DNA of 64,000 nt, from positions 1 to 64,000 of the forward strand of contig NZ_VANI01000008.1 in the NCBI RefSeq assembly GCF_005771435.1, in the 5' to 3' direction. Position 1 is the stretch's first letter. Each line of letters opens with the position of its first letter. The position numbers and the translations under genes are program-made. A model generated the notes under the pieces. That model worked only from the letters and a program-made list of their open reading frames with translations. It had not been told where the DNA came from and did no database searches. Positions 17,257-27,000 of the stretch are shown piece by piece. Source of the DNA: Microbulbifer harenosus. GTDB taxonomy: Bacteria > Pseudomonadota > Gammaproteobacteria > Pseudomonadales > Cellvibrionaceae.

Positions 17257-18779
17257 CAACTGACCGTCCCTACGCCGATTTGCGACAGCGCCGTTGTTAG
17301 TTTCAATTCAGATACCAGGTGATCCACCGTGTAATGGGTTTTAAGGTGTATGACACTCTGATAGCTGCCGGGTTTTCCAGGTTCATCCATCACCCGGACG
17401 CGCGCTTCGCGCAGTGGATAACGCGCGAGCATTTCCCAAGGCAAATCCTCGCGGCCGGTAGTGTAAGCATCCATCCACTGCTGCAGCTGCCGCTCGCAGT
17501 CCGCCGCATTCATGTAAGCGCCAACCTTGTCGCGAATCATGACCTTGATATAGTGCGCAAAACGCGAAGCGCAGAGTATCTGCTGCAGCATACTGCTGAT
17601 ACGAGCATTGGCTGTTGCCGACTTGGACTGGTAGACCTTCGGTCGCTGCAGTGACGGCGCGCTATTGAACGCGCTGTACGGCGTATCGTAGCAGTGACAC
17701 AAACAGGTATATCCGAGTTCACTCAGTTCGCGCTCGGCAAAGTCTGTGACCAGAATGGAGGTGGTCATCTTTACCATTTGTGGATCGCTGTCAACGCCGT
17801 AGCCCACTGTGGGTAACTGGGTTACCAGACCGCCGCCGAGATAATCCCTGGCGACGCCGCGGATGTGCGAAAACCAGCCCACCTCATCAAATTCGCGGAT
17901 CAGCACGCTACCCATGGCAAATCCGGCATTGCCCCACAGATAATTCCGACTGTGCGTCGCACTGACATCCTCGCGAAATCGCAAACCGCGATAGGCGGAA
18001 AATCCCGTTACATAGGGCTCGCGCATCAATGCCTGAGGCAGGGTGATCGCCAGAAAGCGACTGTCTTCGAGGTCGCGCAGACTGTTCCAGCGGATGTACT
18101 GTTTCTGCCGGAACACTTCGGTAAAATCAATGGGCTTGGCGAGGTCATCAAAACTATCTACACCAAACAGCTGTGGTGTGGCAGCACAGATAAAAGGCGC
18201 AAACGCCGCAGCTGCGGTATGTGCTATCCCCTGAAGAGTGAACACGTCGTCGTAGGGGTGGCCTTCAAACGGTTGGTGCGCGATGTAGTAGTCACCGATC
18301 AGCAGACCAAATGGCTCACCACCCGGGGTACCGAACTCTTCGTTGTAAATCAGGTGGAAAAAGCCCGACTGGTCAAAATCCGGTGCCCGTTCGATATCCC
18401 GCGAGAGGTCCTTCCAGCTGGCATCCAATAGCTTGATCTTTATGTTGTCGGCACTTGGTGTTTGATGCACCAGCATAAAAAGACCGCGCCAGCTCGCTTC
18501 CAGCGTCTGGAAGCGGTGGTGGTGCAGAATGCTATTCAACTGCTCGGAGATGAGCTCGTCCAGCTCCGCAATGATCCGGTTTAGCCACTGCCTCACGCTG
18601 AACTGTGTCGCGTGAGTGCAGACACACAACTCGCGTAACCAGTATTCAAAAGCGAACAGTTCATCCGGCTCGTCGAGAAACCTTCGCAATGGATCGCGAT
18701 TGCCATGTAGCAGCGCCGCGCCCAGCAGCGTCTCTGCTTCGCCGGAAATATTGGCGTGTGTGGAAGGCAAGACGGGCAC
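17256..18779 (-). CDS. Second TssC-family sheath protein (TssC40/ImpD type)
   Basis: 507 residues with the TssC fold: LEASWRGLFMLVHQ, NEEFGTPGGEPFGLLIGDYY, RDLEDSRFLAITLPQAL, YLWGNAGFAMGS and ARVRVMDEPGKPGSYQSVIHLKTHY. It diverges clearly from the canonical TssC directly upstream. Two TssC genes also occur in Rhizobium/Agrobacterium imp clusters (TssC40 and TssC41), where one is the main sheath partner of TssB; that comparison is from family knowledge. The start is GTG 18779; upstream in-frame codons run into the intergenic hairpin and give no better start. Confidence 0.9.
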   Translation of the reverse strand: MPVLPSTHANISGEAETLLGAALLHGNRDPLRRFLDEPDELFAFEYWLRELCVCTHATQFSVRQWLNRIIAELDELISEQLNSILHHHRFQTLEASWRGLFMLVHQTPSADNIKIKLLDASWKDLSRDIERAPDFDQSGFFHLIYNEEFGTPGGEPFGLLIGDYYIAHQPFEGHPYDDVFTLQGIAHTAAAAFAPFICAATPQLFGVDSFDDLAKPIDFTEVFRQKQYIRWNSLRDLEDSRFLAITLPQALMREPYVTGFSAYRGLRFREDVSATHSRNYLWGNAGFAMGSVLIREFDEVGWFSHIRGVARDYLGGGLVTQLPTVGYGVDSDPQMVKMTTSILVTDFAERELSELGYTCLCHCYDTPYSAFNSAPSLQRPKVYQSKSATANARISSMLQQILCASRFAHYIKVMIRDKVGAYMNAADCERQLQQWMDAYTTGREDLPWEMLARYPLREARVRVMDEPGKPGSYQSVIHLKTHYTVDHLVSELKLTTALSQIGVGTVS

Positions 18780-18815
18780 TCCCCGGTGCGGTAGAAGAAA
18801 TGACAGGCAGGCATA

Positions 18816-18842
18816 GAGGCCGCCACCCAGGGCGGCGGCCTC
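18816..18842 (-). other. Intercistronic hairpin between the two tssC genes
   Basis: The stem GAGGCCGCC/GGCGGCCTC (18816-18824 with 18834-18842) has no U tract on the transcribed strand, so it is more likely an mRNA 3'-stabilising or attenuating hairpin than a full terminator. It would let tssB and tssC be expressed above the downstream genes. Confidence 0.5.
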
Positions 18843-18849
18843 CCGTGTA

Positions 18850-20337
18850 TCATCCCGCGGTCGGGATATTGGCCACCATACGCATGGAGGTCGTCAGCTC
18901 CTCCATTTGCAGCCATGGCTTCAGGTATGCCACCGCGCTGTAGCAGCCGGGCTGTCCCGGAATTTCCTTCACTTCCACCTTCGCTTCAGCCAGCGGGTAT
19001 TTGGCCTTCATCTCCGGGCTGGCATCGGGATTGGAGTTGGTGTACTGGGAAATCCAGCTGTTTAACCAGCGCTCACAGTCCCCTGCCTCCATAAAGGAGC
19101 CCACTTTGTCGCGCGCCATTACCTTCAGGTAGTGAGCAATGCGCGAGGTGGCCATCAGGTAGGGAAGACGCGCAGAAATCGCCGCGTTTGCTGTGGCATC
19201 CGGGTTGTCGAATACCTTCGGCTTTTGAGCGCTCTGGGAACCGAAGAATACGGAGTAATCGGTATTCTTGTAGTGACAAAGCGGCAGGAAGCCCTGGGCG
19301 CTGAGCTCCGCTTCGCGCCGGTCGGTAATGCCGATTTCTGTCGGGCATTTCTGATCCAGATCGCCATCGTCACTCTTGAACAGGTGCGTAGGCAGGCCTT
19401 CCACCTTGCCGCCGCCCTCAGCACCGCGAATGGCTGTACACCAGGAATTTTCCGCAAAGGCACGGGTCATGGTTGTGCCCATGACATAAGCGGCATTCAT
19501 CCAGCAGTACTGGTTGTGCTCGGCGGGTTTCGACATGCCGGACTCATCCACTTCAAACTCTTCGTAGTTGAATGACTCCACTGGCTTGGTATTTGCGCCG
19601 TAGGGCGTACGTGCCAGCGTACGCGGCATGACCAGAGTAACGAAGCGGGAGTCTTCGCTGTCGCGGAAACTGCGCCACTTGATGTACTCACCCGATTCGA
19701 AAATCCCGCCGAGATCCCGCGGCTTGGACAGCTCGGTAAAGTCGCTGAAACCGAACATACCAGCACCAGCGGCAGATACGAATGGACAGAAGCCGGCGGC
19801 GGCGACGTTGGACATTTTGCTCAACAGCTCGATGTCTTCAGGGTGGCTGGTGAATTCGAAATCACCAATCATGCAGCCGAAGGGTTCACCGCCGGCGCTG
19901 CCGAACTCTTCTTCATAAATTTTCTTGAAGGTCTGGCTCTGGTCGAATTCCACAGCCTTGTCCAGATCCCGGAACAGCTCCCGCTTGGTGATATTCATCA
20001 TGCGGATTTTCAGGGTGGAGCTGGTTTCACTGTTCATCACCAGGTGGTTGAGACCACGCCAGGATCCTTCCAGCTTCTGGAACTTTTCATCGTGCATAAT
20101 CGCAGCGAGCTGCCTGGACATGGCTTGATCGATAGCTTTGACCGCTTTGCTGATGGTCTGGGTCAGATTGCGATCCCAGGTTACCGTACCTTTCAACACC
20201 TGTTGGGTCAGGTTGGCAATCAGGTCCTGCGCTTCTTCGCGCTGGGTCTGCTTGGTGGCGGAAATAGCCTGTTCCAACAGACTGACGGACTGCTCCTCCG
20301 CAGCCTGTTCGGCAACATTTTCAACTTCGGTGCTCAT
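18850..20337 (-). CDS. tssC: TssC (VipB/EvpB), large sheath subunit
   Basis: 495 residues, the standard TssC length. Signatures are [73 protein letters not shown] and the C-terminal [27 protein letters not shown]. It assembles with TssB into the contractile sheath. Its ATG overlaps the tssB stop by one base (TAATG), as expected for equimolar partners. Confidence 0.97.
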   Translation of the reverse strand: MSTEVENVAEQAAEEQSVSLLEQAISATKQTQREEAQDLIANLTQQVLKGTVTWDRNLTQTISKAVKAIDQAMSRQLAAIMHDEKFQKLEGSWRGLNHLVMNSETSSTLKIRMMNITKRELFRDLDKAVEFDQSQTFKKIYEEEFGSAGGEPFGCMIGDFEFTSHPEDIELLSKMSNVAAAGFCPFVSAAGAGMFGFSDFTELSKPRDLGGIFESGEYIKWRSFRDSEDSRFVTLVMPRTLARTPYGANTKPVESFNYEEFEVDESGMSKPAEHNQYCWMNAAYVMGTTMTRAFAENSWCTAIRGAEGGGKVEGLPTHLFKSDDGDLDQKCPTEIGITDRREAELSAQGFLPLCHYKNTDYSVFFGSQSAQKPKVFDNPDATANAAISARLPYLMATSRIAHYLKVMARDKVGSFMEAGDCERWLNSWISQYTNSNPDASPEMKAKYPLAEAKVEVKEIPGQPGCYSAVAYLKPWLQMEELTTSMRMVANIPTAG

Positions 20338-20855
20338 TACGCATCATCTCCCTTGTCTTCACCAAGACCCAACTGTTCTGAAATGGCGCTGACGTTTTCA
20401 GTGCTCTTCAGGATGTCTTCCAGTACTTTTTCCAGCTCTTCGGAGCGGTCTGCCTTGCTCAAAAGATCACGCAGTTTGCTGCGCGCTTCCAGCAACTGCT
20501 TGAGCGGTTCCACCTGCTCGACAATCTGTTCCGGGGAGAAGTCGTCCATGTGGTTAAAATCGAGATTAACCGCCATCTTGCTGCCGTCACCGGCCAGCGT
20601 ATTTTCCACCTGCAGGCCCAGTTTCGGATTGACCTTGGCCATCACATCGTTGAAGTTATCGCGATCGATCTGTACGAACTTACGCTCCTTCAGCGCCTTG
20701 CGATTTTCCGTGTTGTCACCGGAATAATCCCCCATGACACCGGTAACAAACGGCAGCTCTTTCTTGACCTCCGCGCCGTTGGTTTCAACATCATAGGTAA
20801 TATGTACGCGGGGTTTACGTACACGCTTGAGTTTGTTGTGAATACTCTCGGACAT
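20337..20855 (-). CDS. tssB: TssB (VipA), small sheath subunit
   Basis: 172 residues: [39 protein letters not shown] is the family N-terminus, followed by [20 protein letters not shown] and [22 protein letters not shown]. The C-terminal helix would carry the ClpV-interacting region in complex with TssC. AAAGGAG precedes the ATG. Confidence 0.97.
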   Translation of the reverse strand: MSESIHNKLKRVRKPRVHITYDVETNGAEVKKELPFVTGVMGDYSGDNTENRKALKERKFVQIDRDNFNDVMAKVNPKLGLQVENTLAGDGSKMAVNLDFNHMDDFSPEQIVEQVEPLKQLLEARSKLRDLLSKADRSEELEKVLEDILKSTENVSAISEQLGLGEDKGDDA

Positions 20856-20902
20856 CAGGGTCTCCTTTCCTCAATTCAGGAATCGTGTTGATTGCTCTGG
20901 CT

Positions 20903-22183
20903 TCACCAGCCGGCTTCTGTAGTGGTCGATTCTGGCTGCGCGCCCCAGCCGCCATCGCTCCCGGGCTCTTCACCTGTGCTCGTTGCTTCAGAATTACCGG
21001 TTGGCTCAGCACTGCTCTGCGTAACCGGAGGCGCGACATACCGTTGACTGTCCGAGCCGTCGAGGCGCACACCGGTCAACTGTGAATAAATCGCCCGCGA
21101 AGTATCGTCGGGCAGCAGTTCCGTCATCAATTCCGCGACGGTCATACGCCCCCAGCCGATAAGACGTTCAAGTCCGGGCGCAAGGGGGGTATGCGGCTCA
21201 TAGGTACGAAAATACTTTGCCGCCTTTTCGAGCAGCATCAGGGCATCTTCGCGGCTGTTGATGACTCCAGAGGGCGCGCCGACTGGCAGCGCAACCGCGC
21301 TGTCTGCAACGGCGGTGACCGGAGCGGAGTCGTCAGCAGCACCACTCTGCGCCGCTGCGGCCGCGATGGCGTTGAGGGTTTCAAGATGGGACTTGTAGAT
21401 AAAACGCGTGGTGCGCAGCACTTCATCCAGCAGGCTAGTAATACTGGAATATGGCGGTGCATCCTGTCCGCAACTGGTGCGCAGGGCGTCGTTGATGGAT
21501 TTGTAACTGGTGAGCGCTTCCTCGATGGTATCAATCAGGCCCTGCGCCCATTCCGCGCTGGCAGATTGCACACATTGTTCAATATCGGCCAGGCTGTAAC
21601 CGAGGGTTTCAACCCGTGCAGCTTTTGCATCGGGATCCACGATCTTGTCGGCGTCCCGGGCCTGCTGGTAATGCACAAAAGCAAAGCCGCCAAAATCTCC
21701 TTCCGGAGTAATATCTGCATTGCGGATCGGCATCAACAGGGTGCCATCCGCGCCATCGCCGTTGAGGCCCGTGAGCGGCGCCACTTTGGTTTCTATACCA
21801 TCCTCATCAGGCTCTGGATAGAGGTTATCCCAATAGCCGCCGATCATGCGTTCGATCAGTTGGAAGCCGTCGCGCAGCCCTGCAAACCCATGCAGGCGAA
21901 TCAGAGCTTCTGTATACCAGCTGGCAACTTCAAGGTCCTTGCTTTTCTCCTTGAGAATCTTTTCCGCAGTTTTTGCCACCTCGCGCCAGGGTGCCAGCAA
22001 GTCAACGTCACTGTCGTCGAACATTGCGGATCGCTCTGCTGCGCGGGCACTGTTGCGGGCATCTTTAATCGTGTAGTAGTCAGACGTGGGGGAGCGATCG
22101 GCACGGATATCCTCTCCCTGCGGAAGGTCACCGGCTATATCCTGCAGAAGTGTATCGAGATCGATCACATTGGCCTGTGCCAT
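20903..22183 (-). CDS. tssA: TssA, T6SS assembly protein
   Basis: 426 residues. The N-terminal ImpA_N domain contains SPTSDYYTIKDARNSARAAER and HGFAGLRDGFQLIERMIGGYWDNLYPEPDEDGIETKVAPL. The C-terminal part has INSREDALMLLEKAAKYFRTYEPHTPLAPGLERLIGWGRMTVAELMTELL, then a low-complexity acidic tail. TssA recruits baseplate and sheath components. AAGGAA precedes the ATG, and tssB lies 47 bp downstream. Confidence 0.93.
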   Translation of the reverse strand: MAQANVIDLDTLLQDIAGDLPQGEDIRADRSPTSDYYTIKDARNSARAAERSAMFDDSDVDLLAPWREVAKTAEKILKEKSKDLEVASWYTEALIRLHGFAGLRDGFQLIERMIGGYWDNLYPEPDEDGIETKVAPLTGLNGDGADGTLLMPIRNADITPEGDFGGFAFVHYQQARDADKIVDPDAKAARVETLGYSLADIEQCVQSASAEWAQGLIDTIEEALTSYKSINDALRTSCGQDAPPYSSITSLLDEVLRTTRFIYKSHLETLNAIAAAAAQSGAADDSAPVTAVADSAVALPVGAPSGVINSREDALMLLEKAAKYFRTYEPHTPLAPGLERLIGWGRMTVAELMTELLPDDTSRAIYSQLTGVRLDGSDSQRYVAPPVTQSSAEPTGNSEATSTGEEPGSDGGWGAQPESTTTEAGW

Positions 22184-22242
22184 GAAAATTCCTTTTCTGA
22201 GTTTGGCAGCGGCGAACTGCCCTTGTTTGTTGACATCGCGGA

Positions 22243-23055
22243 TCAGGCAATGGACAGCATCCCCTGCCGCGCGGCGCAGTCCCGATCCACCCCAGTTGGC
22301 ACCGGTACCGCCTCTGCGCGAAAGCTAAAAGCAATGCGCTCAAAATTCTGCTTGCGACACCGGTAGTCCTGCTCCTCACACCAAAAAAACAGGGTGTAGA
22401 TTTGCGCCCCACATTCAAAACAGACAACCAGATACTGCACCGGCACTGCATCAATTTTCGCAGTAATTTCACCGACATAACCGCAGAAATTTCCCTCCTC
22501 AAGCGGCGTTGCCGGTGTAAGGATGGAACTGCCAGAAAGCCTGTCCGCACACTGTTTCAGTTGCGCGCCACAATAGGCAGCTATCGTCGATGCCGCCGGC
22601 AGATCCTCCCGTTGCTGTGAAAGCACCACCAGGAACTGGTTTTCCTTCAAGCTGCCAGACTGGATTACCGCACTGCGATTCAGATCCTTGAATGATTGCC
22701 AACTCTCCGGAACCTGTACTGAACAGCTCCGATCTTCCGAAAAAATTGCCTTGGTTTTAGCCTCAGCAACGCCCGCTTCAGCAGCCGGGGAAAAACGGTT
22801 GTCGCCATCAAACAGCAGCTGGCCATTGCACATCAATTCCGTTTTCCATCCCGCCTGCCAGAACGCATGTACCAGACGCTCGCCCTCAGACTGCTCGGAA
22901 CAACGCTTTACAACCGGGCGCGCAGCGGCCAGCAGTCGTTTGATCTGATCAAAATCCAGACCCAATCGCTGTGCCAGCTGGCTAATGCCTTCGCGGCGAC
23001 TGACCCCGCGACGAAGCACACCGGTAAAAATCACCTGATAAGAACTGGTGGACAT
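22243..23055 (-). CDS. T6SS-linked hypothetical protein with a DcrB/PsbP-like C-terminal half
   Basis: About 270 residues from ATG 23055, chosen because CAGGGA lies in position; an upstream start at 23118 is possible but lacks this site. The N-terminal about 70 residues (YQVIFTGVLRRGVSRREG..., LLAAARPVVKRC, GERLVHAFWQAGWKTEL) resemble a small domain common in proteobacterial proteins of unknown role (F-x-G start, positions in LAAARPVVK). The C-terminal half (VQVPESWQSFKDLN, FLVVLSQQREDLP, IYTLFFWC, FERIAFSF) looks like a DcrB/DUF1795 or PsbP/Mog1 fold. No signal peptide or catalytic motif is seen. It leads the tssA-to-clpV block with 59 bp to tssA, so it is probably a cytosolic T6SS accessory factor. 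This is a fold-level guess only. Confidence 0.6.
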   Translation of the reverse strand: MSTSSYQVIFTGVLRRGVSRREGISQLAQRLGLDFDQIKRLLAAARPVVKRCSEQSEGERLVHAFWQAGWKTELMCNGQLLFDGDNRFSPAAEAGVAEAKTKAIFSEDRSCSVQVPESWQSFKDLNRSAVIQSGSLKENQFLVVLSQQREDLPAASTIAAYCGAQLKQCADRLSGSSILTPATPLEEGNFCGYVGEITAKIDAVPVQYLVVCFECGAQIYTLFFWCEEQDYRCRKQNFERIAFSFRAEAVPVPTGVDRDCAARQGMLSIA

Positions 23056-23249
23056 TTCCATTCCCTGAATATCCCACCGCGCATCTGCACTGTGAGTTTC
23101 TCTCCCTGTATTCACCATGCAAACTTCGCATACTCAAGCAGAGCAGCGAAGTTGTGCAGTCGTATTACCACTGCAATCCTCTCCGACCATTTTCAGCATC
23201 CAATGTCATGGATCAGAGAATAGTGATGCCCTTCAAAACTCCATTAACA

Positions 23250-23263
23250 GGTACGATCGTACC
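23250..23263. promoter_or_regulatory. Perfect palindrome GGTACGATCGTACC, putative operator
   Basis: A perfect 14-bp palindrome about 195 bp upstream of the hypothetical-tssA block. Related GTAC palindromes occur at 34732 (upstream of the other T6SS block) and, weaker, at 7212 (upstream of hcp). Confidence 0.5.
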
Positions 23264-23279
23264 GATTGCAGTTAAATCA

Positions 23280-23298
23280 TTTCGTTATTCTAACGAAA
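23280..23298. promoter_or_regulatory. Inverted repeat TTTCGTTA-N3-TAACGAAA
   Basis: Perfect 8-bp arms with a 3-bp spacer, 17 bp from the GTAC palindrome. This is typical of a dimeric repressor or activator site; the regulator is unknown. Confidence 0.5.
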
Positions 23299-23355
23299 AC
23301 TATTTGCCGTTGAACACCGAATTGATTTTCTCACGGCGGAAAACTCCGCTTTTTA

Positions 23356-23373
23356 TTGGTACGGATATACCAA
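23356..23373. promoter_or_regulatory. Inverted repeat TTGGTA-N6-TACCAA
   Basis: TTGGTACGGATATACCAA shares the TTGGTACG half-site with the site at 34732-34748, whose right half reads CGTACCAA. It could be a second copy of the same operator. Confidence 0.4.
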
Positions 23374-23401
23374 TTTAAGAGTTTTGACAATCAAACCTTC
23401 A

Positions 23402-24067
23402 TCACCAGTGGAACTTGGGTGCGCCCAGCATACTCACATATTCCGACGGGTCGGGCAGACCCGGGCTCAACATGGTAATCGGCGCCAGAAATTGTGAACC
23501 GGCACACCACCACACACTGAAACTTGCATGCTGCATCTTGCACAGGCGTTCCAGCATCGCCGGATAGCTATCGGCAATGACAGATTCGCCACTGGCCTTC
23601 AATAGCTGCTCGTCCACTTCCATTTTTATGTCTTTAGACGCCCGCTCGGAAAACGCTGGGAAACGCTCCAGCAGCTGATCTGCCAATAGTGCATTCTGCA
23701 ACGCACTCACCGCGAGCTCGGAAAGCTCGCTATACCAGCTCTCGGCACTTACCTGGATATCAAACGGATTGCTGGCAGCGGGCAGCGACACCGCCATCGT
23801 GACCGGAAAGTAACGCCCGACACTGTCGACGCTCGGTACCAATACACCCGCCCAGGCGCTCTGACTGACAACGCCGGCGGAGAGAGCAAACCGCCAGATG
23901 GGACTGGTCAGGTAATACTCCAGCCAGCGTTCGCCCACCAGTTCCTGCGAACCGTGGACCGCGCGCTGCAACCATTCGTCCCATGGAGTGACGAAACTTG
24001 CGGGAAGATCGCGCTGTACGAAGTCGCCGTGCGCAGGCAGCTTCCCGAATAGTCCTTTATTTGCCAT
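23402..24067 (-). CDS. tagF: TagF / ImpM, T6SS post-translational regulator
   Basis: About 221 residues from ATG 24067: MANKGLFGKLPAHGDFVQRDLP, then WLQRAVHGSQELVGERWLEYYLTSPIWRFAL, DSVGRYFPVTMA and a C-terminal SVWWCAG. This is the TagF family, which holds T6SS inactive in the threonine-phosphorylation pathway until triggered. The start is decided by GAGGTGGTT before ATG 24067 and by the conserved N-terminus; a longer frame from 24136 overlaps tssM. It is the last gene of the first T6SS block, 7 bp after tssM. Confidence 0.93.
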   Translation of the reverse strand: MANKGLFGKLPAHGDFVQRDLPASFVTPWDEWLQRAVHGSQELVGERWLEYYLTSPIWRFALSAGVVSQSAWAGVLVPSVDSVGRYFPVTMAVSLPAASNPFDIQVSAESWYSELSELAVSALQNALLADQLLERFPAFSERASKDIKMEVDEQLLKASGESVIADSYPAMLERLCKMQHASFSVWWCAGSQFLAPITMLSPGLPDPSEYVSMLGAPKFHW

Positions 24068-24074
24068 AACCACC

Positions 24075-27000
24075 TCAAAGCACCTGCGGACAGCGGTAGC
24101 CGGCCAAGAGGGTATGATCGAACGGGTTGTTGGCACCGCTTGACGAGAGCCGGAACTGTGCCGTGCGCCCGGACTCGCGGAAGGTCACCAGGTATTCATT
24201 GCTGCTGCGGCCACGCTCCAATTCCGAGTTGAGCAACAGGCGATACCAGGCCCAGTCTCCCTCAAAATGCTGGCGGTGTATGGTTTCGTTCAGATCCTCA
24301 AAAATGATGCGCACGCGATTGGACTCGCCCCCTTTCCAGTCCAGCTTGCTACTGGTGCGCGGGCCGTGCGAGTAAGGGACACGCTGCCCACCCAGCTCCA
24401 GAGCAAACAGGCGCACACCGGAGTCGAGCTTTGTCGGTTCGATGCGGAATTCATAACCGGCCTGCTCCCCCGCACTGAACAGTGTCTTGCGAATACGTTC
24501 CGCACGCTGCATCTGTGCAATGGCGCCAGCGGAAATTCCGAGACTTCGGCCCTCAAGAGATTTCACCTTCCAGCTGCGCGTATCCACAAAGGGCTTCAGG
24601 TATTGCTGGACGAATTGCTGCTCCACGCCACCGGGCTTGAAAAAGTTGTTGAATTCCAGCACCGGTGCATCGAGTTCGACGTTTGTACGCAGCGGAAAGC
24701 GATCGGCGAGACTGCGACTGTATGCACCGTACACCTGTTCCCGCCATACTTTGTCGACATGTTGTTTGGCCTTTGCCATCACCAGAGACCAGCTGCCATC
24801 GGCAACTTCTTCAAGCCATCTGTCGACAGGCGCCGGCGCATTAGCCGCCTTGATACGCAGCTGCTTGATCGCATCACTGGCGCCGCTGAAACGCGCCTTG
24901 GCTTTGCCGAAAGCCACCTCATTCGGATCGACGCCGCTGTCGATCTCCGCCAGATATTCCTGCACTTGATTGACAGCGGTCAGGTATTCCTGAATGCGCG
25001 CCGGGCGGCCCTTTTCACTGCGGGTCAGGCGCTGCAATTCTTCGAAACGGAGATCCACGATCGTAGGCTGAAATTGTTCCGCCAGGGCCCCGGCCGCGCC
25101 GCTGACCGCGGCGGCGCCCAGCCTACGTGTATTGCTCGACACCGGCAGTGCGACACCGGAAGCATCCGCCGGCAGTTGCGGCCTCGCGGTAAGGCTGGTG
25201 TTGTCGGCGGTAATCTCCGCTATCGCCAGCAAGGGGGAATACACCGGGTCCGAGAGCTTGGATAGTACGTCCAAGGCCTGTGCGGTGGATTGGAAACCGC
25301 GGATGGAGAATCCCCCGAGGAACTGCTGCCAGCGCTGCTGGTACTCGCTGAGATAAATACGTTTTACTTCCTCCCCAAGCTTTTCCCGGTCTTCATCGCT
25401 GAAGTCCTCACCACTCAGATCGCCACCGTAGATCCAGCGCTCTTCCGCCAGCTGGTCCAACAGGGGAGAATCCGCACCAAACTCCAGTTCCTTGTAGCCA
25501 GCCTTGGTGTACAGGTAGGGAATCCGGAAACGGCGGTCTGAGGGATCGATACCAAACAATTGCGCGGTATCGCCTCCCACTTCGCCATAGAGGTCAATCT
25601 CGGTCGTACCGAAATCACTGCGCTGCATCTGTGCGTACAATCGCTGCGGCACTGGTATGCGACGCAATTGTTGTCGCGCACTCGCCACGACGCGCTCATT
25701 GGGTTGCAGGTTCTCCGGCAGCGGTGTTTCAAACAGGCGCTGCACATGCGCCAGCAATTGTTCCTGCTTGGCGGCCTCCCCAGGCAGCTGACGCGCCCAG
25801 CCAGCGCTGAAATATTCGGTCAGAACCGTAAGATCGCGCTTGTCAGGCGTGAAGAACATCAGATAAGTCTTGAGTGTATGGGGTAGCGCGGGGTCGCTGC
25901 TGTCGAACCGCGACAGATCGCTCTCCACCATGCGCAGCAGTGCCGGCAGGAAAGTTTGCTTCAGTTGCTGCTGATAGAGCGCGTCCGCGGCCGCATCCAC
26001 GCGATCATCATAGAGCCCCAGATTGTTGAGCCACGGGTGCTCCTCTTTCTGGTAAACACGAGACGCGGTGTAAAGCGGCTCAAGCATGCGCAGGCTGTCC
26101 TGCGGTGCCACCCGGCGCGCACCGAGTTCAGTACGCACCCGCTCGAATTCAGCCACCTTGTCGCGCACCTCTCCCATATACAGACGGTTCTGCGCGAGGC
26201 TGCCGGTCCACAGGAACAGAGCGCCGACAAATACTGCCGCGGAGGTGGCATACACCGCACCGCGCAACCAACGCGTGGCGCTCTCCAGCTTGCGATTGAC
26301 ACCCACCAGATCTGCCTCGGGAAAAATCACGTCTTTCAGCAAGCGGTGCAGAAAATAACTCTTCCCGACTCCCTGGAATTTCTGCGCGGCATCCCGCTCA
26401 AGCCCAAAGTCAGCACTCACCGTAGCCATCATGCGGTCGATGGGGCTGCCCTCCTGGGTACCGCTGGTGAAATACACCCCGCGCACCATCGGTACAGTGT
26501 CGTAGCGGTTGGGGCTGAAGGTCTGTTTGACAAAGTCACACAGTACCGTCTGCAATCCCTCCATACGTGCGGGGAAGCCCTGCAGCAGGGCACGCCTCTC
26601 CACATTGCGCTCCTGATGCACACGCCACAGTACGCGCTGGTTCAGCCGCTCAATCAGCGCGCGAAACTCCCGTGCAAAATCCTCAATCGGCGCACCGGCG
26701 GCAGCACTGGTTTCCTCAGGAAAACTTACGCCCCAGACCTGCTCGCGTTCTGCCTGTGAAAGGTTGTCGAAGAATTCGCTAAAGCCCGCTACCAGATCAC
26801 ACTTGGTGAACGTGAGGTAAATGGGGAAGCGAATACCCAGCTGCTGTTGCAGCTCGTTGATGCGCGAACGAATAGTCTTGGCTTGGTGTATGCGCTGCTC
26901 GGTGGTCTGCACCATCAGGTCTTGCAGGCTGATGGCCACTAACACACCGTTAATCGGGCGACGGCGGCGATAGCGCTGCAACAGATCAAGAAAGGCCTTC

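Larger units (their letters stand above)
23056..23401. other. Regulatory intergenic region between the two T6SS blocks, no gene seen
   Basis: About 345 bp between the end of tagF and the start of the hypothetical-tssA block. It contains three inverted repeats (23250-23263, 23280-23298, 23356-23373) in an AT-rich stretch. It probably holds the promoter of the second block. Confidence 0.6.

Noticed and set aside
23119..23401. Small gene in the gap between tagF and the hypothetical-tssA block
   Set aside because: Short frames there lack ribosome sites and overlap the three inverted repeats.
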